Source: Elainella sp. Prado103 (GTDB lineage Bacteria; Cyanobacteriota; Cyanobacteriia; Elainellales; Elainellaceae). Taken from it: 40,992 nt of DNA. The translations under genes and the position numbers were made by a program. The stretch covers positions 1-40,992 of the forward strand of contig JALOOM010000060.1 of NCBI GenBank assembly GCA_025454395.1, read 5' to 3'. Under the pieces are notes generated by a model. The model was not told where the DNA came from, ran no database searches, and was given only the letters and a program-made list of their open reading frames with translations. This document shows, one piece after another, positions 17,905-27,500 of the stretch; within the stretch, counting starts at the first letter, position 1; every line of letters begins with the position of its first letter.

Positions 17905-18456
17905 TCAGGATAGCAATGAATGATTTTGTCTAATGAACTCGATCGCCTGATCACACCAAGCCAGCCAGCCCATTTCAAACTGGATGCCATTGCGCAAGGT
18001 TAAATAACGAAACAAATCTGTTTCAGCAAGCTGAGTTGGATCAGGGAAGGCATTGGCTTGAATTTGTTGATAGATGGCCAAGCGCTCTAGATGCTGCGAT
18101 CGATGGTGTTGCAGTTCTCGCAAGAGGGTTTCTCGCGGCACGACAAAGCCAGCAAACATTTTCACCAGTAACTCATCTCGCACAGGAGCCATCTCGCAGG
18201 GCTGCTCGATCCATTCCTGCAAAACAGTTTTTCCGGCAGCCGTAACGGCAAACACCTTTTTGTCAGGACGACCTTGCTGAGGGATCGGCTCTCCCTGCAC
18301 CCATCCCTGTTCTTCTAGCTTGCCTAACTCGCGATAGATCTGCTGAAAACTGGCTTGCCAGAAAAAGCCCACCGATGATTCAAATCGCTTCCGCAGATCA
18401 TAGCCGCTACAAGGCCGATCCAACAGGGTTGCCAAAATTGCATGAGCCAGCGCCAT
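17905..18456 (-). CDS. PadR-family transcriptional regulator
   Basis: 183 residues. The N-terminal winged helix (MALAHAILATLLDRPCSGYDL, FWQASFQQIYRELGKLEEQGWV, RPDKKVFAVTAAGK) is the classic PadR DNA-binding domain. Residues about 90-180 form the C-terminal helical dimerisation region (RELQHHRSQHLERLAIYQQI). PadR proteins usually repress a neighbouring gene and release it on binding a small ligand. The divergent DUF4188-like gene 98 bp away and the twin operators between them fit that scheme. Confidence 0.9.
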   Translation of the reverse strand: MALAHAILATLLDRPCSGYDLRKRFESSVGFFWQASFQQIYRELGKLEEQGWVQGEPIPQQGRPDKKVFAVTAAGKTVLQEWIEQPCEMAPVRDELLVKMFAGFVVPRETLLRELQHHRSQHLERLAIYQQIQANAFPDPTQLAETDLFRYLTLRNGIQFEMGWLAWCDQAIEFIRQNHSLLS

Positions 18457-18484
18457 GGTGAAATCTTACTCCGATCGAGTTGAC

Positions 18485-18536
18485 ATAATCAATTTGTTGA
18501 TTATACACTGCCAGACATAATCAATTTGTTGAATAT
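18485..18536. promoter_or_regulatory. Twin operators in the PadR divergent promoter
   Basis: A perfect inverted repeat, ATAATCAA-N4-TTGATTAT (18485-18504), and a second copy with one mismatch pair, ATAATCAA-N4-TTGAATAT (18517-18536), start 32 bp apart, three helical turns. They lie in the 98-bp gap between padR and the gene it faces, so PadR dimers bound side by side could repress both genes. Confidence 0.7.
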
Positions 18537-18554
18537 GCTTTCTAGCAGGTAAGG

Positions 18555-18971
18555 ATGATGACGCAATCTCAAGTAAAGTCCCTGGCGCAATCTGCCTTCT
18601 ATTCCATGCAAATCCCTGAACATCCGCAAGCTGTGATATTTGTAAATGGCATGATTGCCCGTGATCGAGCAGGGTTTCTGTGGCTGTGGCGAAATGCTAA
18701 CCGCGTGCGTCGATCGACGGTTCAAGCCGCGGGTTGTATGCAAGTGAAAGCCGGAATTTGCAGTCCAACCGAAATCGTGATGGTGAGCTATTGGGAAACC
18801 GATCGCCAGTTAATGGATTTCTTTCGGGGAGCGGAGCATCGTCAGATGATGCAATTTACCCTGCGTCATCCCGATAGCCTCTGTCTTTACAATGAAACCT
18901 ACCGACCTTTTAAAGGTGGCAAATATAGTCATGAACCCCAGGGGATGGCGATCATCTATGGTCATAAATGA
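18555..18971 (+). CDS. DUF4188-like / monooxygenase-family protein
   Basis: 138 residues, resembling DUF4188 proteins, a branch of the antibiotic-biosynthesis-monooxygenase-like ferredoxin fold. Landmarks: AVIFVNGMIARDRAGFLWLW, TEIVMVSYWETDRQLMDFFRG, EHRQMMQF and a closing LCLYNETYRP. Activity unknown. ATG codons at 18555 and 18558 are adjacent; AGGTAAGG precedes both. It is the likely target of the divergent PadR repressor, so perhaps a detoxification gene induced by an unknown aromatic or toxic compound. Confidence 0.65.
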   Translation: MMTQSQVKSLAQSAFYSMQIPEHPQAVIFVNGMIARDRAGFLWLWRNANRVRRSTVQAAGCMQVKAGICSPTEIVMVSYWETDRQLMDFFRGAEHRQMMQFTLRHPDSLCLYNETYRPFKGGKYSHEPQGMAIIYGHK

Positions 18972-19214
18972 GCATGATTGTTCTGACGAGAATACTGTCT
19001 GTGATAAAGATCACCATATTTCTGGAAACTCCAATAGAATCTGCTTCGTCTAATGCCAACGTGTCTCGGCTAATTTTAAGTGTTCCATTCCGCATTCATG
19101 GTGAGTTGAATCAGGTTAAATTCAGATTAATGAAAGTTGATCTGCTCTAAAAATGCTGCGGATATTCCTCTGAAACTAGCCAGACTACACTGACGAACTA
19201 AGAGGATTGACAAT

Positions 19215-21335
19215 ATGGCAATTATCACGGTGACATCCACGGCTGATAACGGCGCTGGATCCTTGAGAGCAGCCATTGCCTCTGCCCGTTCTGGTGATGT
19301 GATTCGATTTGATGGTCGGTTAGCCAACCAGACCATTCGACTCACCAGTGGTCAGATCGAAATTCAACCCGGCAAAAATATTACGATCGATGGCAGTGGT
19401 GCCGCTAACCTCACCTTGAGCGGTAACAATGCCTCACGGATTCTCTTTGTAAATTCCAACCAGGATTTTCCCACCAGTGTTGCGGTCAAAAACCTGACCT
19501 TTACGAATGGTTTTACGACCGAACGCGGCGGTGCCATTTTAGGAGAACATCGGGCCAATATTACGATCGACAATGTGCGATTTAACAATAATGTGGCCGA
19601 TAAAGGCGGGGGAGCGATCTATAGCCCCTGGGAAAATAACCTGACGGTGACGAATAGTCAGTTTAATGGCAACATTGCCACCAAAGGGAATGATGAGCGA
19701 GGAGCTGGAGCGATCGCCTTTGTCAGTCCAGGCAATTTTGTGATTCGCAACAGCAGCTTTACCAACAACCAGGGAATCAATGGCGGCGCGGTCAACAGTT
19801 TGGGAGGCGAGCTGACGATCGAAAATTCCCAGTTTTTGAATAACACCACAACCGCAGCGCGGCTGGATACCGGCAAAGAAAATCCGACGCTACGCGGCTA
19901 TGGGGGGGCTTTGTATACCGATCGGGCCAGTGCAGCCAATGAGCCGTCAGGTAGCATTCGCATTGTCAATAGCCGGTTTGAAAATAATCGCGGTTTGGCA
20001 GAAGGGGGCGGTGCCTATCTTTACACTGGTACGCAAGATGCGGTCTCGATCGAGAATACCAGCTTCAAAGATAACCAGGTCAACCCCCTACCCGGTGGCA
20101 ATGGTGGCAATGGTGGTGGTTTGGTGGTGCTCAGCAATGGGCTGAATCGCGGTCTCACGCTGAATCGCACCTCGTTTGTGAATAATCAAGCGACGAGTCA
20201 GGGGGGTGGCTTGTGGATGATGGGAGCCCCTTCCACCATTACCAACAGCACCTTTTCGGGTAACCAGGCTTTGATTAGCCAAACCCCCTCGGCTAATGAT
20301 ACCCGCCACAACGGTGGAGCAATGGCATTGTATGATGCGCCGACCACCATCGTGAATACTACGATCGCCAATAACCGAGCAGGCTGGGTCGGGGGTGGGA
20401 TTGCTGCCAATAATCCCAATGTGACGTTAAAAAATACCATCTTTGCGAATAACACTGCATTTAACGGTGGAAATCCCTGGAATATCCAACAGCATGTGAA
20501 TCGACAATTTCAAGATGGTGGTGGGAATATTCAAGCCCAGATTGCCAATGAGGATCGAGTGGCAGCAGGTGTAAGGGTGGTTGACCCGAAGTTGGGCGCG
20601 TTACAAGATAATGGCGGTGGATTGTTGACCCATGCCTTGCTAGCAGGTAGTCCGGCGATTAATACAGGGGTGACCAGCGGGGCTCCAACCACCGATGCGA
20701 GGGGATTGACGCGGGATAGCCAGCCCGATGTGGGCGCGATCGAGTTTGGGGTTGGCGGGGGTGGCACCTCTCAGCCGATTCGCGGCACCGATGGCAATGA
20801 CACCCTGACAGGTACCAGTGGCAATGACACGATTCTGGCGGGTGCAGGCAACGATGTACTGATCGGTGGACTGGGAGCTGATACTTTGACGACGGGCACC
20901 GGAGCCGATCGGATCGTCTATGCCGGATCCAGCAATGTGAATGCGTTGGCCAATTCTCGCCTGGGCTCCCGCGATCGGATTACTGATTTTAATGTGGCAC
21001 AGGGGGATCGCATCCAACTCGACTTTGATAATAATCTGGCGACCTCCCAACGGCCAGCAAAATTGTTCAATGCGGGGGCGGTGCAAGGTGGCACCCTGGC
21101 GGCTGCAACCCGATCTGCCTACGCCGACAAGAACCAAAAACTGGCCAATCGACAGGTGTTGCTAGGCAATGAAGCGGTGATCTTCCGTTGGCAACAAAAA
21201 ACCTATCTCTCAGTGAATGATGGAGTGCGGGCATTTGATCAGAGCCGCGATCTCCTCATCAATATGACTGGGATCGCCATGCCGACGGCTCACACAACTT
21301 CGGGAACTTTGCCGCTCAGTAGTTACTTTGTCTAA
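19215..21335 (+). CDS. Secreted beta-helix repeat protein with RTX tail
   Basis: 706 residues. The start ITVTSTADNGAGSLRAAIASA is the motif that opens many bacterial right-handed beta-helix (choice-of-anchor Q-like) proteins. Residues about 40-500 are parallel beta-helix rungs rich in Asn, Gly and Thr (NSTFSGN, NTTIANN, NTIFANN). The segment LLAGSPAINTGVTSGAPT, then DARG and QPDVGAIE close the helix. Residues about 515-560 are RTX repeats (GNDTLTGTSGNDTILAGAGND), followed by DRITDFNVAQGDRI. No signal peptide, so type I secretion is likely. Polysaccharide binding or surface adhesion is possible, but no catalytic residues are recognised. Confidence 0.85.
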   Translation: MAIITVTSTADNGAGSLRAAIASARSGDVIRFDGRLANQTIRLTSGQIEIQPGKNITIDGSGAANLTLSGNNASRILFVNSNQDFPTSVAVKNLTFTNGFTTERGGAILGEHRANITIDNVRFNNNVADKGGGAIYSPWENNLTVTNSQFNGNIATKGNDERGAGAIAFVSPGNFVIRNSSFTNNQGINGGAVNSLGGELTIENSQFLNNTTTAARLDTGKENPTLRGYGGALYTDRASAANEPSGSIRIVNSRFENNRGLAEGGGAYLYTGTQDAVSIENTSFKDNQVNPLPGGNGGNGGGLVVLSNGLNRGLTLNRTSFVNNQATSQGGGLWMMGAPSTITNSTFSGNQALISQTPSANDTRHNGGAMALYDAPTTIVNTTIANNRAGWVGGGIAANNPNVTLKNTIFANNTAFNGGNPWNIQQHVNRQFQDGGGNIQAQIANEDRVAAGVRVVDPKLGALQDNGGGLLTHALLAGSPAINTGVTSGAPTTDARGLTRDSQPDVGAIEFGVGGGGTSQPIRGTDGNDTLTGTSGNDTILAGAGNDVLIGGLGADTLTTGTGADRIVYAGSSNVNALANSRLGSRDRITDFNVAQGDRIQLDFDNNLATSQRPAKLFNAGAVQGGTLAAATRSAYADKNQKLANRQVLLGNEAVIFRWQQKTYLSVNDGVRAFDQSRDLLINMTGIAMPTAHTTSGTLPLSSYFV

Positions 21336-21497
21336 TTCTCAGTCTAATGCTGAGACACGGGTGAATGCTTAAACGCGGGGGTTAGGTGGATCGACCGACT
21401 GGATGTGATCGTTCCAGCTAATCCCTTCCCTCGATCAAAGGGAAAAACGATAAAATAGCCAGATGCCCGATCGAGGCGGGTGTTATGGGGGGAGGCA

Positions 21498-22277
21498 ATG
21501 CTGCCACGCGAGACGCTATTAAAATCGATCGAAAACCGAGAAACCGCTGCGCGGGTGTTGGATCAAGCGGAACAGGCCATCAAAACCTGGGAAATTGTTT
21601 GTACTGATTTTGTATCGCCGCCAGAGCTGGCTGAAATTCAGCAGATGTTTAGTCGCTTAACCGAGGTGCACATTTTGCCTTGGGGGGGCTATCCGCAGGC
21701 AGAACGGCAACGAGTCGCGATTGCCCGTGCAGATTTGCCCTTAGATCAGTCCCAGGTAGCAATTGCTGCGATCGACATAGCAGGAAATTTTTTGTTTGAC
21801 CCAGCTAGCCACCGTGACTTTTTGGGGGCTTTGTTGGGTACCGGGATCGTGCGGGAAAAAGTTGGGGATATTCTGGTCATGGGAGAGCGCGGAGCACAGG
21901 CGATCGTTGTGCCGGAAATGGTGGAGTTTTTGTCGATGAGCCTGGCGCAAGTGCGATCAGTGCCGGTGAAAACCCAGGCGATCGATCTCAGTGAGTTAAA
22001 AATCCGGGAACCCAAAAAGAAGGAACTCACAACGGTAGAAGCTTCTCTGCGGTTGGATGCGGTCGCCTCGGCTGGCTTTGGCATGTCCCGCAGCAAGATG
22101 GCAGATTTGATCAATGCTGGGGATGTGCGAGTGAACTGGAAAGAAATTACTCAGTCCAGTCATCAATTGAAGTCCGGCGATCTGGTAGCGATTCGGGGTA
22201 AGGGTAGACTGGAAGTGGGAGATGTCGCGGTAACTAAAAAGGAACGCTACCGGGTACAACTTACTCGATTTGTCTAA
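21498..22277 (+). CDS. Photosystem II S4 domain protein
   Basis: RNA-binding protein of the YlmH-like family, found in cyanobacteria and plastids. The S4 domain is at about residues 180-250 (RLDAVASAGFGMSRSKMADLINAGDVRVNW), after a family-specific N-terminal domain. A GTG at 21480 would add six residues. The ATG at 21498 gives MLPRETLLKSIENRETAARV, the usual beginning, with GGGGGAGG just upstream, and 259 residues. Associated with photosystem II function in the family; its exact target is not established. Confidence 0.9.
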   Translation: MLPRETLLKSIENRETAARVLDQAEQAIKTWEIVCTDFVSPPELAEIQQMFSRLTEVHILPWGGYPQAERQRVAIARADLPLDQSQVAIAAIDIAGNFLFDPASHRDFLGALLGTGIVREKVGDILVMGERGAQAIVVPEMVEFLSMSLAQVRSVPVKTQAIDLSELKIREPKKKELTTVEASLRLDAVASAGFGMSRSKMADLINAGDVRVNWKEITQSSHQLKSGDLVAIRGKGRLEVGDVAVTKKERYRVQLTRFV

Positions 22278-22318
22278 ACTATTTCTGTGAATAGCGTGTG
22301 ATGTAATCACTGCTGGAT

Positions 22319-22801
22319 ATGAAAACAAATGCGATTCGCCTTTTAGAAACCCTTGATATTCCCTATCAATTACTACCCTATGAAGTGGATCCAGATAATC
22401 TAGCGGCAGAATCGACAGCGGAAAAAGTTGGGTTACCTCCTGAACAGGTGTTCAAAACACTGGTGGTACGAGGCGATCGAACAGGGGTGTGTTTGGCCGT
22501 AATTCCAGGTAATAGTTATCTGGATCTGAAGGCGCTTGCAAAGCTGAGTGGTAATCGCAAAGTTGAACCTGTGTCCTTAAAAGAAGTGCAACCGTTGACC
22601 GGCTATATTCGCGGAGGAGTGACGGTACTGGCTTGTAAGAAAAGCTATCCAGTTTATATTGATGAAACGATCGAGCTATTTGATCAGATTGCAGTTTCAG
22701 CCGGACTACGTGGGTTGATGGTTGCTCTATCCCCGACAGATTATTTGCAAGTCACGCAGGGAACGCTTGGCAGGATCGCTCAGGATAAACACTCTTTATG
22801 A
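22319..22801 (+). CDS. ybaK: Cys-tRNA(Pro) deacylase, YbaK/EbsC type
   Basis: A 160-residue trans-editing enzyme that hydrolyses cysteine wrongly attached to tRNA(Pro). Features: the opening helix and strand MKTNAIRLLETLDIPYQLLPYE, QVFKTLVVRGD, the glycine-rich TGYIRGGVTVLACKK loop, and the closing RGLMVALSPTDYLQVTQG. It starts 41 bp after the PSII S4 gene, so the two are probably co-transcribed. Confidence 0.9.
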   Translation: MKTNAIRLLETLDIPYQLLPYEVDPDNLAAESTAEKVGLPPEQVFKTLVVRGDRTGVCLAVIPGNSYLDLKALAKLSGNRKVEPVSLKEVQPLTGYIRGGVTVLACKKSYPVYIDETIELFDQIAVSAGLRGLMVALSPTDYLQVTQGTLGRIAQDKHSL

Positions 22802-22814
22802 TGCTGGAACTCAA

Positions 22815-22834
22815 CAAGGGGCTTAAACCCCTTG
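22815..22834. terminator. Hairpin after ybaK
   Basis: CAAGGGG-N6-CCCCTTG, a perfect 7-bp stem 13 bp after the ybaK stop. No T-run follows, so it may be one of the dispersed AAGGGGTTTAAGCCCCTT-type palindromes of cyanobacteria acting as terminator or RNA stabiliser. A weaker relative is at 29872-29891. Confidence 0.5.
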
Positions 22835-22920
22835 CCCTACTTGATTCCCCTATCCTATTTGAGCTCCTTGTCCAGCCAGAAAGGATGGAGGCAGGCTCCA
22901 ATAAGAAACGGGCATGAGTA

Positions 22921-23355
22921 TTAGCTAAAATCGCGCAGCATTTTCTTGATTTCCAAATTGTGTAACTCTTCTTGCCCAATCATCGATCGTGAAAACTCTT
23001 CCAAATAGATGCTGGCATTCTCGACGACCTCAAGTAGTTTTTTGTAGAGATCCAATGCTTTTTTTTCATGGTTCAAGCTTTCTTGCAAAATATCCTGAAC
23101 TGAATGGCGATGTGATTCCTCAATTGGAGCAATGCGCAGCGAAGGATGTCCTTCTAAACCTGTGAGAATTTCGCCTACTTGCTGGGCATGGAGCAGAGAT
23201 TCTGAAGCTTGAGCCTTAAAGAAAGCCACGATCGGAATCCGGTTTGGGCCAGTGACCATCAGTGAGTAGTGAGTATAACGCACTACGCCCGCTAGCTCAA
23301 ACTCCATAATGGTATTGAGTAACTCAATTGTTTTTTGGGTGTCGAGATCTTTCAT
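22921..23355 (-). CDS. Bacterioferritin-like four-helix protein
   Basis: 144 residues from the preferred ATG at 23355 (MKDLDTQKTIELLNTIMEFELAG); an ATG 18 codons upstream adds a tail unlike the family. It is a ferritin-like diiron helical bundle. Putative ligands lie in MEFELAG, ESLLHAQQVGE (ExxH), LNHEKKALDLY and GQEELHNLEIK (ExxH), one per helix. The haem-ligand Met of bacterioferritin cannot be assigned with confidence. Iron storage or redox protection is likely but not shown. Confidence 0.8.
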   Translation of the reverse strand: MKDLDTQKTIELLNTIMEFELAGVVRYTHYSLMVTGPNRIPIVAFFKAQASESLLHAQQVGEILTGLEGHPSLRIAPIEESHRHSVQDILQESLNHEKKALDLYKKLLEVVENASIYLEEFSRSMIGQEELHNLEIKKMLRDFS

Positions 23356-23454
23356 GTCGCTTGCAGGGGATATATTAGCTCTACAGCTTACCACCCCAGT
23401 CTGTTGCAAAGGTTCGCAATCGTGACTTTTTTAAGGTTTAGATGCTTGCACTGG

Positions 23455-24186
23455 CTAATCGGGTTCCACAAAAGTCCACTCTAGCGACTTGATCGGAGCT
23501 TGCTTTAAAGCCTGGACAAATTCGGCCTGATTGGCAAATTTCAACTGAGAAACGTAACAAGCATCAACATTCACCGTGAAAGTGGCGGATTCAAAGGGCC
23601 AGGGTTCAACGGTGAGCTTACCATCTTCGTGCTCTCGAATATCATAGCGTTGCCCATCAATCCCACTGGTAATTTCCAGGGAACGTCCGGCATCCGGAAC
23701 CTGCCGCTGAGCCAGAATGAGGGATAATCGATCGCACCAGCGCATAAACTGATAAGCCCGTTCAGCATCTTCTGGCTCGATCCCTAACTCTTGGCGATAA
23801 CGTTCCTGAAGTTTAACCTGATCAGCTAAAAACTGATCTAGCTCCTTTGATTTGCCGCGCAATCCCTCATTCAAAAAACAAATATGTTTTGAGGTTAATA
23901 AAGTTACCCAACGTCCTCGATAACGTGCATTTTCAATCTGTTCTTTTAGCGGCTCAACATCCAGGGATTGATGCAACGTAAAGTCGAGGGGAGCCCCTGC
24001 TTCAGTTAACTCATTCCCTTCCCATTCCCGTTCTAAATCGTCATGATGAGAAATGGCCGCCACAGTTTCATAAAGGCGCTCTGGAGATTCCGATCGTTGC
24101 CACTGTCCAGCAATCTGGGCTGCTAAAAGCGCATGGGCCCGATGATAGATAATTTCCCAGCCCGTATCAACAAGATTTACAATCAT
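23455..24186 (-). CDS. DUF3891 family protein
   Basis: 243 residues, matching the DUF3891 family, function unknown. Seen: MIVNLVDTGWEIIYHRAHALLAAQIAG at the N-terminus, AISHHDDLEREWEG with a possible metal-binding HHDD, and FMRWCDRLSLILAQRQVP. Conserved His/Asp clusters in a helical protein recall HD-type hydrolases, but this is only a resemblance. It lies 99 bp upstream of the ferritin-like start on the same strand. Confidence 0.8.
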   Translation of the reverse strand: MIVNLVDTGWEIIYHRAHALLAAQIAGQWQRSESPERLYETVAAISHHDDLEREWEGNELTEAGAPLDFTLHQSLDVEPLKEQIENARYRGRWVTLLTSKHICFLNEGLRGKSKELDQFLADQVKLQERYRQELGIEPEDAERAYQFMRWCDRLSLILAQRQVPDAGRSLEITSGIDGQRYDIREHEDGKLTVEPWPFESATFTVNVDACYVSQLKFANQAEFVQALKQAPIKSLEWTFVEPD

Positions 24187-24210
24187 GTATTTCAGTCCAG
24201 AGATATCAGT

Positions 24211-24270
24211 AATTGGTGATGAGGTAATCGGTGATGAGGTAATCGGTGATGGAGTAAGTGCTGATGAGGG
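24211..24270. repeat. 15-bp tandem repeat, four units
   Basis: AATTGGTGATGAGGT, AATCGGTGATGAGGT, AATCGGTGATGGAGT and AAGTGCTGATGAGGG lie head to tail 24 bp upstream of the DUF3891 start. The interval 24187-24529 otherwise holds only the miniature element. Confidence 0.9.
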
Positions 24271-24360
24271 TGAATTAGATTTGGCCGAACGCGGCAGGTG
24301 GCAGTTAAATCTTGCCGCCTCATGACCCTTGAGGGAAACCTAATTGTCTAGGAGGATGCC

Positions 24361-24533
24361 CTGATTGGCTGACCAATCTTTTCCCCTCATCCCTCAATCC
24401 CTTTTCCCACTAGGGGCGAAGGGGCTTCCAATAAATCCTGGTTTGAAAGCCTCTCGCCCGCCCTGGAAGAGGGGTTGGGGTGTCGCTTGCTTCTGCGTAG
24501 CAGTGGGCAGTTTGAGTTTTTTCAGTCAATCAG
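24361..24533 (+). mobile_element. Miniature inverted-repeat element, copy 2 (uninterrupted)
   Basis: 173 bp with terminal repeats CTGATTGGCTGAC (left) and TCAGTCAATCAG (right), flanked by GAGGATGCC (24352-24360) and GAAGATGCC (24534-24542), a 9-bp target duplication with one change. It is the reverse-orientation relative of 15474-15802 and contains GCCCCTAGT (complement, 24409-24417) once, the intact target of the nested insertion in copy 1. Its right end supplies the stop codon of the neighbouring 1070-residue gene. Confidence 0.85.
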
Positions 24534-27500
24534 GAAGATGCCAGAATCCCCCCACCTGCTGCGGCAATTGCTGAAAGAAGGGCTGTTGCAAATAGCCACC
24601 AAGCCGCGATCGAGGCTGCTTTCCGAGTTTCATCCAATTGTCGTTGGGTTTGTAGTTTAATGGCTTCTAAGCGTCGTTGAGCTTCAGCTTGAATTTGCTC
24701 TGCCCGTTGCAGTACGCTGGTTCTGGCTCCTTCAATCTGATCGAGAATGCGGTTGGCATCCGCTTCCGAAATGTCATCTCGCGAGCTCAGCAAGGCAATT
24801 AAGGTTTGTCGATCAAAGTGGCTCAACCGGGTTCGCAAGGCCTCGAAGCCAGCTTGCGGGTCATCAAACAATTGGCGAATATCCTGTTTAATGCCATCGT
24901 AATTGAGTTCAGGACGATCCAGCGAATTGAGATAGGTGCGAATCCGATCGAGAATCCCGTCGATCAGCGATTGAAAGCGTGCTTGGACTCGATGGAGTTG
25001 ATCCAACATTTGATCGCGAATTGACTCGATATCTTGCACAATCCGTTCTGCCTCTGCGGGACTAATATCCGGTCGTTGAGCCAATAGAGCAACGAGGGTC
25101 GATCGATCCAAGTGAGACAACCGATCGCCTAAGTTTTGCAGACCCAATCGAGGCGACTCAACCAGTAAGCGCAGATCCCGCTTGATGCCTTCGGGATTGA
25201 GCTCCTCTTTTTCAGTATTGCGTAAATATTCCTCCAATCCTGTCTCAAAGTTGATCGCCTGTTGCTGGGTTCGGAGAGCCAATCGACGTGGAGTTCTAAC
25301 AATCTGTTGAATACTGCCCAATACCTGATCGATCGTTTGGTTGACTTGAGCTTCACTCAAATCAGGGCGTTGGCTTAAGAGCTGGACTAACGTTTGCCGA
25401 TCGATTTTAGAGAGCCGCCGTCTCAAGGCAATCATGCCGCTACGCGGATCTCGGAGTAGGCGTTGCAGATCCCGTTGAATGCCTTCCGGATTTAACTCTT
25501 CCAGGTTTGTTCTGCGTAGATAGTCGGCAATCTGAGCCAGTGTCTGATCATACTGATCTTTGGCAGCAGCGACCGCATTTTCGGGAGCATGGATCAGTTG
25601 ATTCCAGTTGGCTTCCACCTGATCGATCACTTGATTCACCTCAGCCTCGGTTAGGTCGGGGCGCTGGCTGAGCAATTTTACCCAAGTATCGCGATCAAAC
25701 TGAGCAGCGCGATGGCGTAAGGCAGAGAGTCCGGTCGCAGGATCATGGGCCAATTGGTGCAGATCCCGCTTGATGGCTTCTGGATTTAGCTCTGATTTAC
25801 CAGTATTGCTCAGATATGTCTCTAATTTACCCTGAAACTCACGATAACGTTGTTTTGCTTGTTCATTCATTGACTGAGCATTAAATAACACTTGCTCACG
25901 AGTTCGCTCTAACCCAGCCAGGATCACCCTCTGTTCTTCTATATTCAGGTCGGCTCGCTGCATCAGAATTCTTTCTAAAGCCAACCGATCGTAGGCTGCC
26001 AACCGATGTGCTAGCCCCTCATAGTCTGCTTCCTCATCGCGCAAGATCGCCTCAAAGGCGGGTAACGTCTCGGTGGTCATCAACTGCTCTTTGGGAGTCA
26101 GCGTCAAATAAATCTCAATCCGTTGTCGCAAATCTGCGGCAATTTCCCGTTCCCGCTCCGCCTGTACCGCTGCCATCACTTCTAGCCGAATCGCTTCTAG
26201 CTGATCTGCAATTTCCTGAATCCGGCTTTGGGTGAATACGCCCCGAGAAGCAAGCAACTGCACAAATCGATCGCGATTGAGACGGGATAGTCCTGCTAAA
26301 ATTGCCTCAGCATTTGCGTCTGGATCGTACAAGACATGCCGGAAGTCTCGCGAGAGGGTTGCTCGATCCATTTGCCAAGAATAAGTATTCAGCAAATATT
26401 GCTCCACATCATTCTCGATCGGGTTGTAAGCAGGAGTGGACTGGGTCAGAGATTTAGCCTGATCGGTCACACTGCTGGAAACCGACTTGAGCCGATCCAT
26501 GATTTGCGATAGGTTCAGATCCGATAAATCAGTACGACCTACCAATAGCCCGATCGCCGTATTCAATCCCGACTGAAGGGTCGATTGTAAGCCCATCGTT
26601 TGACCAACATCTGCCGTCTGCATCCCCCGACTCTGGCGTTCTGCGAGGAGCCGATCCACCTTGGCATTGAGTTCATCAATTTGCAGTTGTCCGGGTTGAG
26701 TCGATCGCAGATACTCCACCAGTTCACCTAAGTGATCCGACGGTTGCCGTCGTCCTGCTGCCTTAGACCAAACGGCCTCTAACAAATCAACTAATCGGCT
26801 CGCTTCTTGCCGAGATAAATCAGTGCGTTGACTGACTAAGTCGGCGAAGGTTCGTCGATCGATCGCAGCCAAACGACCACTATCAGCCAGTTCAGCGAGG
26901 GTTGGATCGTTCAACAAGCTTTCTAAGTCAGCTTGCACCCGGTTGAAATCTAATCCTGGTAGCCGTAGATTGCTGAGATAGCGTTCTACAGAATGACTCA
27001 AGCTGGCTGGATCGATCGCGGAGCCTAACTCATTGCGCACGGCTGCTACTACCGCCTCTGCCGTTGAAACCATCTGATGTTTAGCAGCTTGTCCACCGAT
27101 CGCGGCAGTTGCAGTCCCCAAAATAGCTTGAAATCCAGAGGTGGCTGCTTGTACAACCGATCCAATCAAAGAGCCCACAGTGGTCGAACTGACCCAGACT
27201 AACAACGAAAAATAGGCTGCCCAAATCACCAAGCTGATGATCGCCCCTAAACGAGGACTGGTCAGCAAGCTCAGTTGCACCGCCATGTAGCAAGCAAAAA
27301 AGAGGGCCAAACTCACGGTGATTAGTGTCCAGATGCCCACCCCAAAGCTAATTTTGCGAATGGTTAAATCCCCCTCTGCCGCGTCTTCATTATGGCGATC
27401 GTTACTATAGCGATCGTTACTATAGCGATCGTTACCGTGGCGATCGTTACCGTGGCGATCATCCCGGCGAGAACCAGACTTCCCTAGCAAAGAGATTCCA

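Noticed and set aside
18968-19150. 60-codon frame after the DUF4188-like gene
   Set aside because: No ribosome site and no recognisable composition; probably chance.
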